A stretch of 11,031 nucleotides of DNA from Alphaproteobacteria bacterium. Lineage in GTDB: Bacteria; Pseudomonadota; Alphaproteobacteria; RS24. The position numbers were made by a program, and so were the translations under genes. The notes under the pieces are model-generated. The model searched no databases. It worked only from the letters and a program-made list of their open reading frames with translations, and had not been told where the DNA came from. Shown piece after piece: positions 1-6,195 of the stretch (position 1 is the stretch's first letter; the number at the start of each line of letters is the position of its first letter). The DNA is taken from assembly GCA_015163825.1 (NCBI GenBank), contig JAAOIL010000094.1, positions 1-11,031 on the forward strand, given 5' to 3'.

Positions 1-886
1 CTGCCCCGCCATTTGCGGATTGTGGTTGCGGGCTTTGCCCCGCCTCTTCACCATCGGGGGTGCCTTCGGCATCGCCTTGCATTTCTATCGTGTCGCCATC
101 ACCTGTTTCGCCCTCGCCTTCGGTGATGTCTAAATCATCGCTCGCCATGGCATCGCTGCTTTCTTCTGTGCCGCCTTCTGACTCGCCCTCATCTTCACCG
201 CTTTCACTGCCGTCATCGCCATCCATATTCTCACTACCCTCATCGGCGGCTTCACAAAGACCCAATTCTACTAAAATTTCACGCGCGGTAGAGGCAAAGG
301 CTTGTTGGTCGTCTATATTATCTTTGAGGGTGGAAAGGGTGTCCCCCGCTTTTTCTTCCACCCAGTGTCGCCATGCTGCCACCAAACCAGCGGCGGCGGC
401 AGGGGGGGTTGCGCCTGTTAAATGCTCATTGACGATATAGCCCAATGCCACTGCCAGGGGGGCGTCTTCTTGTGCCATTGTCGGGGTGTAACCGCTTTTT
501 TGACATTGTGCTTCGTGCATCGCCGCCAGATTATGGGCGACCCCCGCCATAGAATTTGCCCCTATCGCTTCGCATCTGGTGCGCTCTATGGTGTCAAAGG
601 CACTGCGGGCTTGGGTATCGCTTGGGGCGTAGGGGGCAGATAAAGTATCGCTATGGTGCGCCAAATGTAGGGCGAGACTATCGGCTTGCCCTCTTATGGT
701 GCGTTTATCTTTTTGTGGCAATTGATGAGTGGGCTGGGGTAGCCGTGCCCGCAAGCCCACCAATGAAGGTGTTTCTGTGCCAAAACTAACAATGAGGTCA
801 GGCGCTTCTGCTTGGGCGCGCATTGTTTGGGTGAGGGCGCGTTTGAAATCTTCTGCGGCTGATGCTGATACGGGGTGCTTACTCAT
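1..886 (-). CDS. cobT: Cobaltochelatase subunit CobT, N-terminal 295 residues (3' end beyond window)
   Basis: CobT is the large non-ATPase partner of CobS in the aerobic, ATP-dependent cobaltochelatase (CobN-CobS-CobT) that inserts cobalt into hydrogenobyrinic acid a,c-diamide during B12 synthesis in the cytoplasm. The frame stays open from ATG 886 to the window edge. Family-like segments are visible: RARLPQP at residues 46-52, RGQADSLALHLAHH at 65-78, and an EAIGANSMAGVAHNL block at 106-120. An Asp/Glu/Ser/Gly-rich acidic tract covers about residues 212-285, as is usual in CobT between the N-terminal region and the C-terminal von Willebrand A/MIDAS domain. That C-terminal domain lies outside the window. 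The start is supported by a GAGGGG Shine-Dalgarno sequence about 8 bases upstream, which overlaps the cobS stop codon. The gene begins 12 bases after cobS ends, so the two are probably translated from one message. No cobN or other B12 gene is visible here. Confidence 0.93.
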   Translation of the reverse strand, partial: MSKHPVSASAAEDFKRALTQTMRAQAEAPDLIVSFGTETPSLVGLRARLPQPTHQLPQKDKRTIRGQADSLALHLAHHSDTLSAPYAPSDTQARSAFDTIERTRCEAIGANSMAGVAHNLAAMHEAQCQKSGYTPTMAQEDAPLAVALGYIVNEHLTGATPPAAAAGLVAAWRHWVEEKAGDTLSTLKDNIDDQQAFASTAREILVELGLCEAADEGSENMDGDDGSESGEDEGESEGGTEESSDAMASDDLDITEGEGETGDGDTIEMQGDAEGTPDGEEAGQSPQPQSANGGA

Positions 887-898
887 CTATTAAACCCC

Positions 899-1936
899 TC
901 ATGCGGGTGTGTCTTGTTCCATTAAAATACTGGCGGCATCTTGCGGTAAGTCTTCAGCAAAACTGCGTTGATAAAATTCGGCAACGCTGGCTCTTTCTAA
1001 CTCATCACATTTATTCAAAAATGTTAGCTGGAAGGCAAGGGCAATATCGCCCCCAAAAATAGCCGCATTCTCTGCCCAAGTCAGCACGGTGCGCGGCGAC
1101 ATCAATGTTGAAATATCACCATTGATAAATGCCGCGCGTGTTAGATTCGCCACTTGCACCATAGCTTCTATTGCTTTGCGTCCGTCTTTTGTATCAAACC
1201 CCGCCGCTTTGGCTTGGACAATATCCGCTTCGCGCGCCGGGGGGAGATAGTTCAAAGTGGTGACAATGTTCCACCTATCCATCTGCCCCTGATTGATTTG
1301 CTGGGTGCCATGATAAAGCCCCGATGTATCGCCCAGACCAATCGTGTTGGTGGTCGCAAATAAACGGAAATTACTATGCGGGTGTATAACTTTGCTCTGG
1401 TCAAGCAAGGTAAGTTTGCCCGCCACTTCTAGCACGCGCTGGATAACGAACATAACATCGGGGCGCCCCGCATCATATTCATCAAAGACCAGTGCGACAG
1501 GATTTTGCAATGCCCATGGCAAAATACCCTCTTGGAATTCTGTGATTTGCTGTCCGTCCTTTAAGACGATGGCATCTTTGCCGATAAGATCAATACGGCT
1601 GACATGGGCATCAAGATTGATACGCAGGCAAGGCCAATTCAGCCGTGCCGCCACTTGTTCAATATGGGTGGATTTGCCTGTGCCATGATACCCTTGCACC
1701 ATAACACGACGATTATAGGCAAACCCCGCCAATAAAGCCTGTGTCGTTTGCGGGTCAAATAAATAATCAGAGTCAATCAACGGCACATATTCACTGGTTT
1801 TAGAAAATGTCGGCACTTTCATATTGCTATCAATGCCAAATAATTTTTTTAATTCTTTGGTAGATATTTGCCCATCAGGGGCATCTGGCATATCAGCCAT
1901 ATCAGGGCGGGTGCCTTTATTGTGTTGTGTATCCAT
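899..1936 (-). CDS. cobS: Cobaltochelatase AAA+ ATPase subunit CobS
   Basis: CobS is the MoxR-type AAA+ ATPase that works with CobT to drive cobalt insertion by CobN into the corrin ring precursor. The 345-residue protein is close to the usual family length. Visible motifs are Walker A GYHGTGKST (82-90), Walker B VALVFDEYD (147-155, D152 and E153), a sensor-1-like LFATTNT (192-198) and an arginine-finger-like MDRW (219-222). The N-terminal region around residues 24-60 (KELKKLFGID and YVPLIDSDYLFDP) is also characteristic of CobS. ATG 1936 is preceded by GAGGAG about 8 bases upstream; an internal Met at residue 13 is a less likely start. It sits 33 bases after the J-domain gene and 12 bases before cobT. 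All ATPase motifs are intact, so the protein should be active. Confidence 0.96.
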   Translation of the reverse strand: MDTQHNKGTRPDMADMPDAPDGQISTKELKKLFGIDSNMKVPTFSKTSEYVPLIDSDYLFDPQTTQALLAGFAYNRRVMVQGYHGTGKSTHIEQVAARLNWPCLRINLDAHVSRIDLIGKDAIVLKDGQQITEFQEGILPWALQNPVALVFDEYDAGRPDVMFVIQRVLEVAGKLTLLDQSKVIHPHSNFRLFATTNTIGLGDTSGLYHGTQQINQGQMDRWNIVTTLNYLPPAREADIVQAKAAGFDTKDGRKAIEAMVQVANLTRAAFINGDISTLMSPRTVLTWAENAAIFGGDIALAFQLTFLNKCDELERASVAEFYQRSFAEDLPQDAASILMEQDTPA

Positions 1937-1955
1937 AAGTCTCTCCTCTATTTAA

Positions 1956-1981
1956 TTTAGCAAAACCCTTTAGCAAAATCC
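1956..1981. repeat. 13-bp tandem duplication over the J-domain gene stop codon
   Basis: TTTAGCAAAACCC (1956-1968) is followed directly by TTTAGCAAAATCC (1969-1981), 12 of 13 bases identical. On the minus strand this duplicates the last codons and stop (GGA TTT TGC TAA) of the J-domain gene just downstream of its real end. It probably arose by replication slippage. It fits a pattern of short tandem duplications seen elsewhere in the window. Confidence 0.8.
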
Positions 1982-2587
1982 TGAAGCGCGCAGATATTGA
2001 TAGGCTTGCACGGTGCGCTGAAAACGTTCTTCATAATCGCGATTGCCACCATTGGTATCAGGGTGATATTTTTTGACCAAGACTTTATATTGTTTGCGAA
2101 TATCTGCCGCCTTTGCCTCTGGGGTTAGGTGTAAAGTATCAAGGGCGCGTCTCTGCCCCGCCGATGTTTGCGGGGTTAATGTTTCGCTACCCTTTGATTG
2201 GGCGCCGCGCCCTTTTAATAATTCAAGCGGGTCTTCATATTGTGTGGCGCGCGCCTCATGGGCACGGCGTGAGCCCAGATTCCATGTCGGGCGATGCCCT
2301 GTTATGGCAGCACGGCGATATTTATCAACATCATCGGCATCCATACCCTCAAAGAAATCAAAACTTTTATTGTAAGAGGCAATGTGGTCGCTGCAAAAAT
2401 GGCGCTTGTTGTTTTCACCCGCCGCTTGCAAATGCGGGGCAGCAGGGGCGGGGTGGGGGCCATGTTTGCGACACCCCTCCCAATCGCAAATCTGTTGCGC
2501 CTCGCCGACCGCCCCCTTTGACTTTTTATCATCACGGGAAATGCGTATCATATCAAAATATTTTGAGTCTAAATTCATGAAGCGCAT
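1970..2587 (-). CDS. J-domain protein with N-terminal Cys/His region (alphaproteobacterial DnaJ-like)
   Basis: This 205-residue protein has its J domain at the C terminus (about 146-203), with the HPD motif at 175-177 that stimulates Hsp70/DnaK ATPase activity. It is therefore a DnaJ-like co-chaperone, not DnaJ itself: the Gly/Phe linker and the CxxCxGxG zinc fingers are absent. The N-terminal half carries C34, C39, H42, C65 and H68, which could bind metal (my inference), followed by a SYNKSFDFFEGM block (71-82) and TGHRPTW (96-102). This pairing is familiar to me from alphaproteobacterial genes beside cobS. The client is unknown; its place upstream of cobS and cobT suggests a link to the cobaltochelatase subunits, but that is unproven. 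Neither ATG 2587 nor the alternative ATG 2578 has a good ribosome binding site, so the exact start is uncertain. It is divergent from bolA. Confidence 0.88.
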   Translation of the reverse strand: MRFMNLDSKYFDMIRISRDDKKSKGAVGEAQQICDWEGCRKHGPHPAPAAPHLQAAGENNKRHFCSDHIASYNKSFDFFEGMDADDVDKYRRAAITGHRPTWNLGSRRAHEARATQYEDPLELLKGRGAQSKGSETLTPQTSAGQRRALDTLHLTPEAKAADIRKQYKVLVKKYHPDTNGGNRDYEERFQRTVQAYQYLRASGFC

Positions 2588-2607
2588 ATTGCCCGACTTG
2601 GCGCCAT

Positions 2608-2636
2608 TTGACTAGTGGCTTGTGGCATTTTATAAG
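2608..2636 (+). promoter_or_regulatory. Sigma70-type promoter for bolA
   Basis: A -35 box TTGACT (2608-2613) is separated by exactly 17 bases from a -10 box TATAAG (2631-2636). Transcription would start near 2643, giving a leader of roughly 26 bases before the bolA ATG at 2669. The -10 lies within GGCATTTTATAA (2624-2635), a 12-mer that also occurs on the minus strand at 5954-5965 upstream of aroK. This is the best promoter I can see in the window; it is unverified experimentally. Confidence 0.7.
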
Positions 2637-2668
2637 AATTTTTAACGATTATTATAAAGAGAGATTTC

Positions 2669-2947
2669 ATGGCAAATATGACCACTATAATTCGTGATAA
2701 AATAAATCAGGCTTTGTCGCCCCATTTGGTGGAGGTGATAGACGAGTCGCATTTACACGCAGACCACGCCCATGATTATCCTGATGGGGAAAGTCATTTC
2801 AGGCTTATCGTGGTGGCAGATGCCTTTATCGGGCAATCTCGTATCGCGCGGCACAGGCGCATTTTTGAGATATTACCCGAAGTCAAAGCCGGGGCAATCC
2901 ATGCGTTGGTGATGCGTCTTTATACACAAGATGAATATAAAGGTTAA
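2669..2947 (+). CDS. bolA: BolA family protein
   Basis: BolA proteins are small cytoplasmic factors that pair with monothiol glutaredoxins to handle iron-sulfur clusters; some also act in stress and cell-shape control. The 92-residue length is normal. Family signatures are visible: VIDESHLHADH (23-33), ESHFRLIVVADAF (41-53), a helix with the SRIARHRRI pattern (57-65), and the C-terminal AIHALVMRLYTQDEY (76-90), whose H78 matches the invariant cluster-ligand histidine of the family. ATG 2669 has AGAGAG about 6 bases upstream. No glutaredoxin gene is nearby. The gene stands alone on the plus strand, with its own promoter at 2608-2636, and converges on the CNNM gene. A tandem repeat lies directly after its stop codon, and I see no hairpin terminator there. 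Confidence 0.93.
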   Translation: MANMTTIIRDKINQALSPHLVEVIDESHLHADHAHDYPDGESHFRLIVVADAFIGQSRIARHRRIFEILPEVKAGAIHALVMRLYTQDEYKG

Positions 2948-2953
2948 GATTTG

Positions 2954-3012
2954 CCTCTTATTATTTACCCTCTTATTATTTACCCTCTTATTATTTACCC
3001 TCTTATTATTTA
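2954..3012. repeat. Four tandem copies of a 15-bp unit between convergent genes
   Basis: The unit CCTCTTATTATTTAC occurs at 2954-2968, 2969-2983, 2984-2998 and 2999-3012; the last copy lacks only the final C. It fills nearly the whole space between the bolA stop and the end of the CNNM gene and includes the CNNM stop codon. Read on the minus strand in the CNNM frame, each unit contains TAA TAA, giving eight in-frame stops in a row. No G+C stem followed by a U run is present, so it does not look like a classical terminator. Confidence 0.95.
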
Positions 3013-4265
3013 GTAGGCGCAATCCGCACTCGCATAATCTGGTTGCGCTGGCGGCTGATAATCTGAAAGCGAAAGCCATGAAACTCAAACACTTGCCCGA
3101 CATCGGGGATAGCACGGGCTTCGTGAATAACAAGACCGGCAATACTACTGGCTTCTTCATCTGGCAAGCGCCAGCCCATTTCGCGATTAAGGTCGCGGAT
3201 GGAAAGCGCCCCCGATACCTCTAGCCCGCCATCATTGCGTTTGCTTATCATCGGTGTTGGTTGGTCATGTTCGTCATCTATATTGCCGACAATCTCTTCC
3301 AATATATCCTCCATCGTGACCATGCCTTGTAATGTGCCATATTCATCAACGACCAAAGCGAAATGACTTTTGCGGCGGCGAAACGCATTCAACTGTTCGC
3401 GCAGAGATGTCGTCTCGGGCACAAACCAAGGCTTATGGGCGAGGGCGACAATATCTATCGTGCTAGGATCTGCGGTCGCCGCCAAAGCGGGTAATAAATC
3501 CTTCGCGTGTAAGATACCAATAATGTTATCAGGCTCATCGCGCCATAGCGGAATACGCGTATAGGGACTGCTTAAAATCTGCTTAATCATATCACCGCCC
3601 GATAAATCAGCATCTATCATCTGCATGGATTTGCGATGCACCATAATCTCATCAAGGTTGGTTTCGTGTAAATCTAGAATACCACCCAACATATCACGCT
3701 CGCCCTTGCGCACCCCGCCCTCTTCATGGTGGAGGTCTATGGCACCGCGTATTTGCTCATGCGCCTCCAAAAATGACCCCGTTGCATCATCGGTGAAGCC
3801 CAGCCAGCGCAATATACGCCGCGAAGCAATCAAAAGCAGTTTCGTGAATGGTGCCAAAATAAACACCAGCACCCGCAACACACCAGCGGCACGCAATGCC
3901 GTATTATCAGGGGTGAGAATGGCATAGGTCTTGGGTAAGACTTCCGCAAATAACACCACCATGGCGGTCATAATGATTGTGGCATAAAAAATACCGCTCT
4001 CGCCCATCATTTGCAAAAGCAATTGCGTGGCAAGCACAGATGCCAAGATATTGACCAGATTATTACCGAGTAAAATTGCCCCCAACAAACGCTCCTTTTG
4101 TTCAAGCAAAGCGATAACCCAGCGAGCGCGCCGCGAGCCCTCGCGTTTGAGCTGCAGCATTCGTGCCCGACTGGTTGTTGTCAGTGCCGTTTCCGACCCC
4201 GATAGAAATGCTGAAAAAATCAACAGCAATATTATAATCAATGTTGTGCTGATAATGTCAGCCAT
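3006..4265 (-). CDS. CNNM/CorC-HlyC family membrane protein with CBS pair
   Basis: This 419-residue protein belongs to the CNNM (DUF21) family, often annotated as hemolysin or CorC, and implicated in magnesium or other divalent cation efflux or homeostasis. Domains in order: an N-terminal membrane domain (about 1-150, hydrophobic helices near 5-22, 62-85, 93-112 and 127-147) with SAFLSGSETALT (18-29), GNNLVNI (67-73) and EVLPKTYA (108-115); a CBS pair (about 205-330) with HRKSMQMID, LHAKDLL and VVDEYGTLQGMVTMEDILEE; and a CorC/HlyC transporter-associated domain (about 340-415). I chose ATG 4265 rather than the in-frame ATG 4289 because the family begins just before the first membrane helix. 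It overlaps the aroB stop by 8 bases (ATGGCTGA), with only a weak ribosome site, which suggests translational coupling. It is the last gene of the aroK-aroB operon. The true substrate cannot be read from the sequence. Confidence 0.92.
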   Translation of the reverse strand: MADIISTTLIIILLLIFSAFLSGSETALTTTSRARMLQLKREGSRRARWVIALLEQKERLLGAILLGNNLVNILASVLATQLLLQMMGESGIFYATIIMTAMVVLFAEVLPKTYAILTPDNTALRAAGVLRVLVFILAPFTKLLLIASRRILRWLGFTDDATGSFLEAHEQIRGAIDLHHEEGGVRKGERDMLGGILDLHETNLDEIMVHRKSMQMIDADLSGGDMIKQILSSPYTRIPLWRDEPDNIIGILHAKDLLPALAATADPSTIDIVALAHKPWFVPETTSLREQLNAFRRRKSHFALVVDEYGTLQGMVTMEDILEEIVGNIDDEHDQPTPMISKRNDGGLEVSGALSIRDLNREMGWRLPDEEASSIAGLVIHEARAIPDVGQVFEFHGFRFQIISRQRNQIMRVRIAPTK

Positions 4266-5376
4266 TTTGTGAGTCCAAGAATTGCACAAGGGTGGCAGGC
4301 GCCCCCGCTTCTTCTATGAAGCAATCGCCAAGCCCACGTGTTAATATAAGGCGCAAACGCCCATGTTTTACTTTTTTGTCTTGTTGCATCGCCGCCATTA
4401 TATCTTGCGTGGCAAATGATTTTGAACAATCGCTGATTTGTGTTGGCAGCTCTGCCGCTTTTAAGAGGGCGCGCAAACGTGTGGCATCGCTTTGGGGGCA
4501 TAAGCCAAGCGATACAGAAAAATCAAATGCCAAACATAAGCCAAGTGAGACCGCCTCGCCATGTAAGAGGCTACCATCATAAGCGGTCAATGTTTCAAAA
4601 GCGTGCGCGAATGTATGCCCCAGATTCAATAAAGCACGATTGCCAGATTCTCGTTCATCATCTATGACAAAAGCGGCTTTGGCACGGCAACTTTCAGTAA
4701 TGGCGTGGGTTAGGGCGGCAGGCTGTCGTGCCAAAATATCATTGGCGTGGGCTTCAAGCCATTCAAAAAAATCCCCATATTCTCCTCTATGACCAAGCGC
4801 GCCATATTTTACAATCTCAGCATAGCCCGCGCCTATATGACGGGGGGGTAATGTCGCGAGGGTATCAATATCTATCAACACTAAATCGGGTTGGTGAAAG
4901 GCGCCGATGAGATTTTTACCCTGCTTGACATTGATACCAGTTTTACCACCAATGGCACTATCCACTTGCGCTAATAGGCTGGTCGGGATTTGGATAAAAC
5001 GTGTGCCGCGCCTGATGATAGAGGCGGCAAAACCAGTGAGATCGCCAACGACACCCCCACCCAAAGCGATGATATAATCATCACGCTCTATTTGGGCATC
5101 TAATAAAAAATCGCAGAGGCTTTGCAGGTGGGGGAAGGATTTACTGCTTTCCCCCGCCTCAATAATATGGTGCACGACTTTGACCCCGACACTTTCAAAA
5201 TGCGCCAGCAAGGGGGCGAGGTGGTTTTTCTCAACATGGGTGTCGGTGATGAGAGCAAGTTTTTGCGCCTTTATCGGGATATAATCATGCACCGCCGTAA
5301 GCAAGCCATTGCCGATAACAATATCATAGGCATGGGTCGCAAGGGCTATTTTTACAATCTGTGGTTTGGTGCTCAT
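4258..5376 (-). CDS. aroB: 3-dehydroquinate synthase
   Basis: AroB converts DAHP to 3-dehydroquinate, the second step of the shikimate pathway to aromatic amino acids, in the cytoplasm with NAD+ and a divalent metal. The 372-residue protein has the NAD-binding GGGVVGDLTGF (106-116), an IPTSLLAQVDSAIGGKTGIN stretch (130-149), the metal ligand E187 in AEIVK, and the histidine ligands H254 in LGHTFAHA and H272 in LHGEAV. All key residues expected for a working enzyme are present. ATG 5376 has AAAGGG 5 bases upstream, in the 8-base gap after aroK. Its 3' end overlaps the CNNM start. The aroK-aroB pairing is a common bacterial operon and gives two enzymes of the same pathway from one transcript. 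Confidence 0.97.
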   Translation of the reverse strand: MSTKPQIVKIALATHAYDIVIGNGLLTAVHDYIPIKAQKLALITDTHVEKNHLAPLLAHFESVGVKVVHHIIEAGESSKSFPHLQSLCDFLLDAQIERDDYIIALGGGVVGDLTGFAASIIRRGTRFIQIPTSLLAQVDSAIGGKTGINVKQGKNLIGAFHQPDLVLIDIDTLATLPPRHIGAGYAEIVKYGALGHRGEYGDFFEWLEAHANDILARQPAALTHAITESCRAKAAFVIDDERESGNRALLNLGHTFAHAFETLTAYDGSLLHGEAVSLGLCLAFDFSVSLGLCPQSDATRLRALLKAAELPTQISDCSKSFATQDIMAAMQQDKKVKHGRLRLILTRGLGDCFIEEAGAPATLVQFLDSQNG

Positions 5377-5384
5377 AATGCCCT

Positions 5385-5915
5385 TTACTTATAGTAGTCC
5401 TGCACTACTTGCAATAATTGTGCCACGCTTTTTTTCAATGATTGCTTGTGAGGCGATAATTTTATATCCGCTTGCGCATAAATCGGCTGACGCTCTGCCA
5501 ATAAATCTGCCATACGTTGCGATAAATTCCCTTGCGCTAACAGCGGTCGCTTCTGGGGTTGCTTTTTAACACGCGCGATTAACTCCTCAAGGGGCATATC
5601 AAGCCAAATGGATAAAGCCGTCTCGTGAATAAGATGGCGGGTGCTGGCATCGCAATATGCCCCGCCCCCAATGGAAAGCACATGGGGGGCACCCCCTAAA
5701 AGACGCGCAATAACCCGCCGCTCGCCATCGCGAAAATGGGCATCGCCATGACGCGCAAAAATATCCGCAACAGACATCGCTGCCGCTTGCTCTATTTCTG
5801 TATCGCTATCGTAAAACGGTAAGCCCAACGCCGCCGCCAAATGCTTGCCCAGACTAGATTTGCCCGCACCCATCATACCGACCAATACAATCGGCTCTTG
5901 CCCCAATGTCTTCAT
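5385..5915 (-). CDS. aroK: Shikimate kinase
   Basis: AroK phosphorylates shikimate to shikimate 3-phosphate using ATP, in the cytoplasm. At 176 residues it is of normal length. Visible motifs are the P-loop GMMGAGKSS (13-21), the DSD metal/shikimate motif (36-38), FRDGERRV with R62, the shikimate-binding GGG (83-85), and the lid RPLL (R123), with the adenine-side ERQPIY at 141-146. These indicate an intact enzyme. It is the first gene of the aroK-aroB-CNNM operon and diverges from the small membrane gene at 6058. ATG 5915 lacks a clear Shine-Dalgarno sequence, but the P-loop begins only 12 residues later, so no downstream Met could replace it. Confidence 0.96.
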   Translation of the reverse strand: MKTLGQEPIVLVGMMGAGKSSLGKHLAAALGLPFYDSDTEIEQAAAMSVADIFARHGDAHFRDGERRVIARLLGGAPHVLSIGGGAYCDASTRHLIHETALSIWLDMPLEELIARVKKQPQKRPLLAQGNLSQRMADLLAERQPIYAQADIKLSPHKQSLKKSVAQLLQVVQDYYK

Positions 5916-6057
5916 AATAATAGGGTAGCCCCACCACCAGAATCTGTCTAGTGTTATAAAATGCCCTCTATACCCCCTATACCCTCTATACCCCCTATTA
6001 CCCCCTATACGAAGCGCAAGGCGGGGGCTATACTATAAGCCAAAGGAGGATTCGCCT
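5916..6057. promoter_or_regulatory. Divergent intergenic region between aroK and the small membrane gene
   Basis: This 142-base gap must carry promoters for both directions. Toward aroK, a -10-like TATAAC lies on the minus strand (5958-5953) within GGCATTTTATAA, the same 12-mer that carries the bolA -10 box, but I see no good -35 at 16-18 bases. Toward the plus-strand genes, TATACT (6029-6034) or TATAAG (6034-6039) could serve as -10, again without a clear -35. The middle is taken up by a 9-bp-period repeat. A strong AAGGAGGA ribosome site sits at 6043-6050. Confidence 0.4.
5964..6009. repeat. Pyrimidine-rich tandem repeat, 9/18-bp period
   Basis: CCCTCTATACCCCCTATA (5964-5981) is repeated at 5982-5999 with one change at the last base. 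After a single extra A, a further CCCCCTATA follows (6001-6009). The array is therefore five 9-mers of the form CCCYCTATA. One strand is almost purely C, T and A. It is noncoding and sits where upstream promoter elements for the flanking divergent genes would be expected. Confidence 0.9.
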
Positions 6058-6195
6058 ATGTCTATGCGGCAACTTATTATCAGCACCCTTATTATCATCG
6101 GGGGTGTTGGCGCGGTTTTCTACCTCACCCAAGCGGTGGAGCCAAAACGAGAAACCGCCGTCGAGGTGTTGGAGTATGACAAATTGGTGCGCTAA
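6058..6195 (+). CDS. Small single-pass membrane protein, 45 residues
   Basis: I do not recognise this protein. It begins MSMRQLIISTLIII, has one hydrophobic segment (about residues 5-23) and ends in a charged, Glu/Lys/Arg-rich tail (28-45, from VEPKRET to YDKLVR). The positive residue before the hydrophobic segment suggests N-in, C-out topology, with the tail in the periplasm (inference). Translation evidence is strong: AAGGAGGA at 6043-6050, 8 bases from the ATG. Its stop codon lies inside the next gene, which starts at 6176 in another frame, a 20-base overlap typical of translational coupling. It is probably the first gene of the operon with the exported protein, xerD and accA. A small membrane partner of the exported protein is one possible role, not shown. 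Confidence 0.72.
   Translation: MSMRQLIISTLIIIGGVGAVFYLTQAVEPKRETAVEVLEYDKLVR

Noticed and set aside
60..440. Ser/Pro-rich plus-strand frame opposite cobT
   Set aside because: Its composition is the antisense of the acidic Asp/Glu/Ser tract of CobT, a common shadow effect.
2873..3160. Minus-strand frame with NNKRV repeats across the bolA/CNNM junction
   Set aside because: Reads the 15-bp array in another frame and overlaps real genes on both sides; nothing protein-like beyond the repeat.
2931..3224. Plus-strand frame encoding LLLFT repeats, starting inside bolA
   Set aside because: It is a by-product of the 15-bp array and the antisense of the CNNM gene; no ribosome site, and the rest lies opposite a well-supported gene.
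4266..4289. Eight-residue extension of the CNNM protein from ATG 4289
   Set aside because: It lies inside the aroB 3' end and precedes the normal family start just before the first membrane helix; ATG 4265 with an 8-base overlap fits better.
6104..6175. N-terminal extension of the exported protein from ATG 6104
   Set aside because: The added residues overlap the small membrane gene, are polar and would bury the clear signal peptide that begins at 6176.
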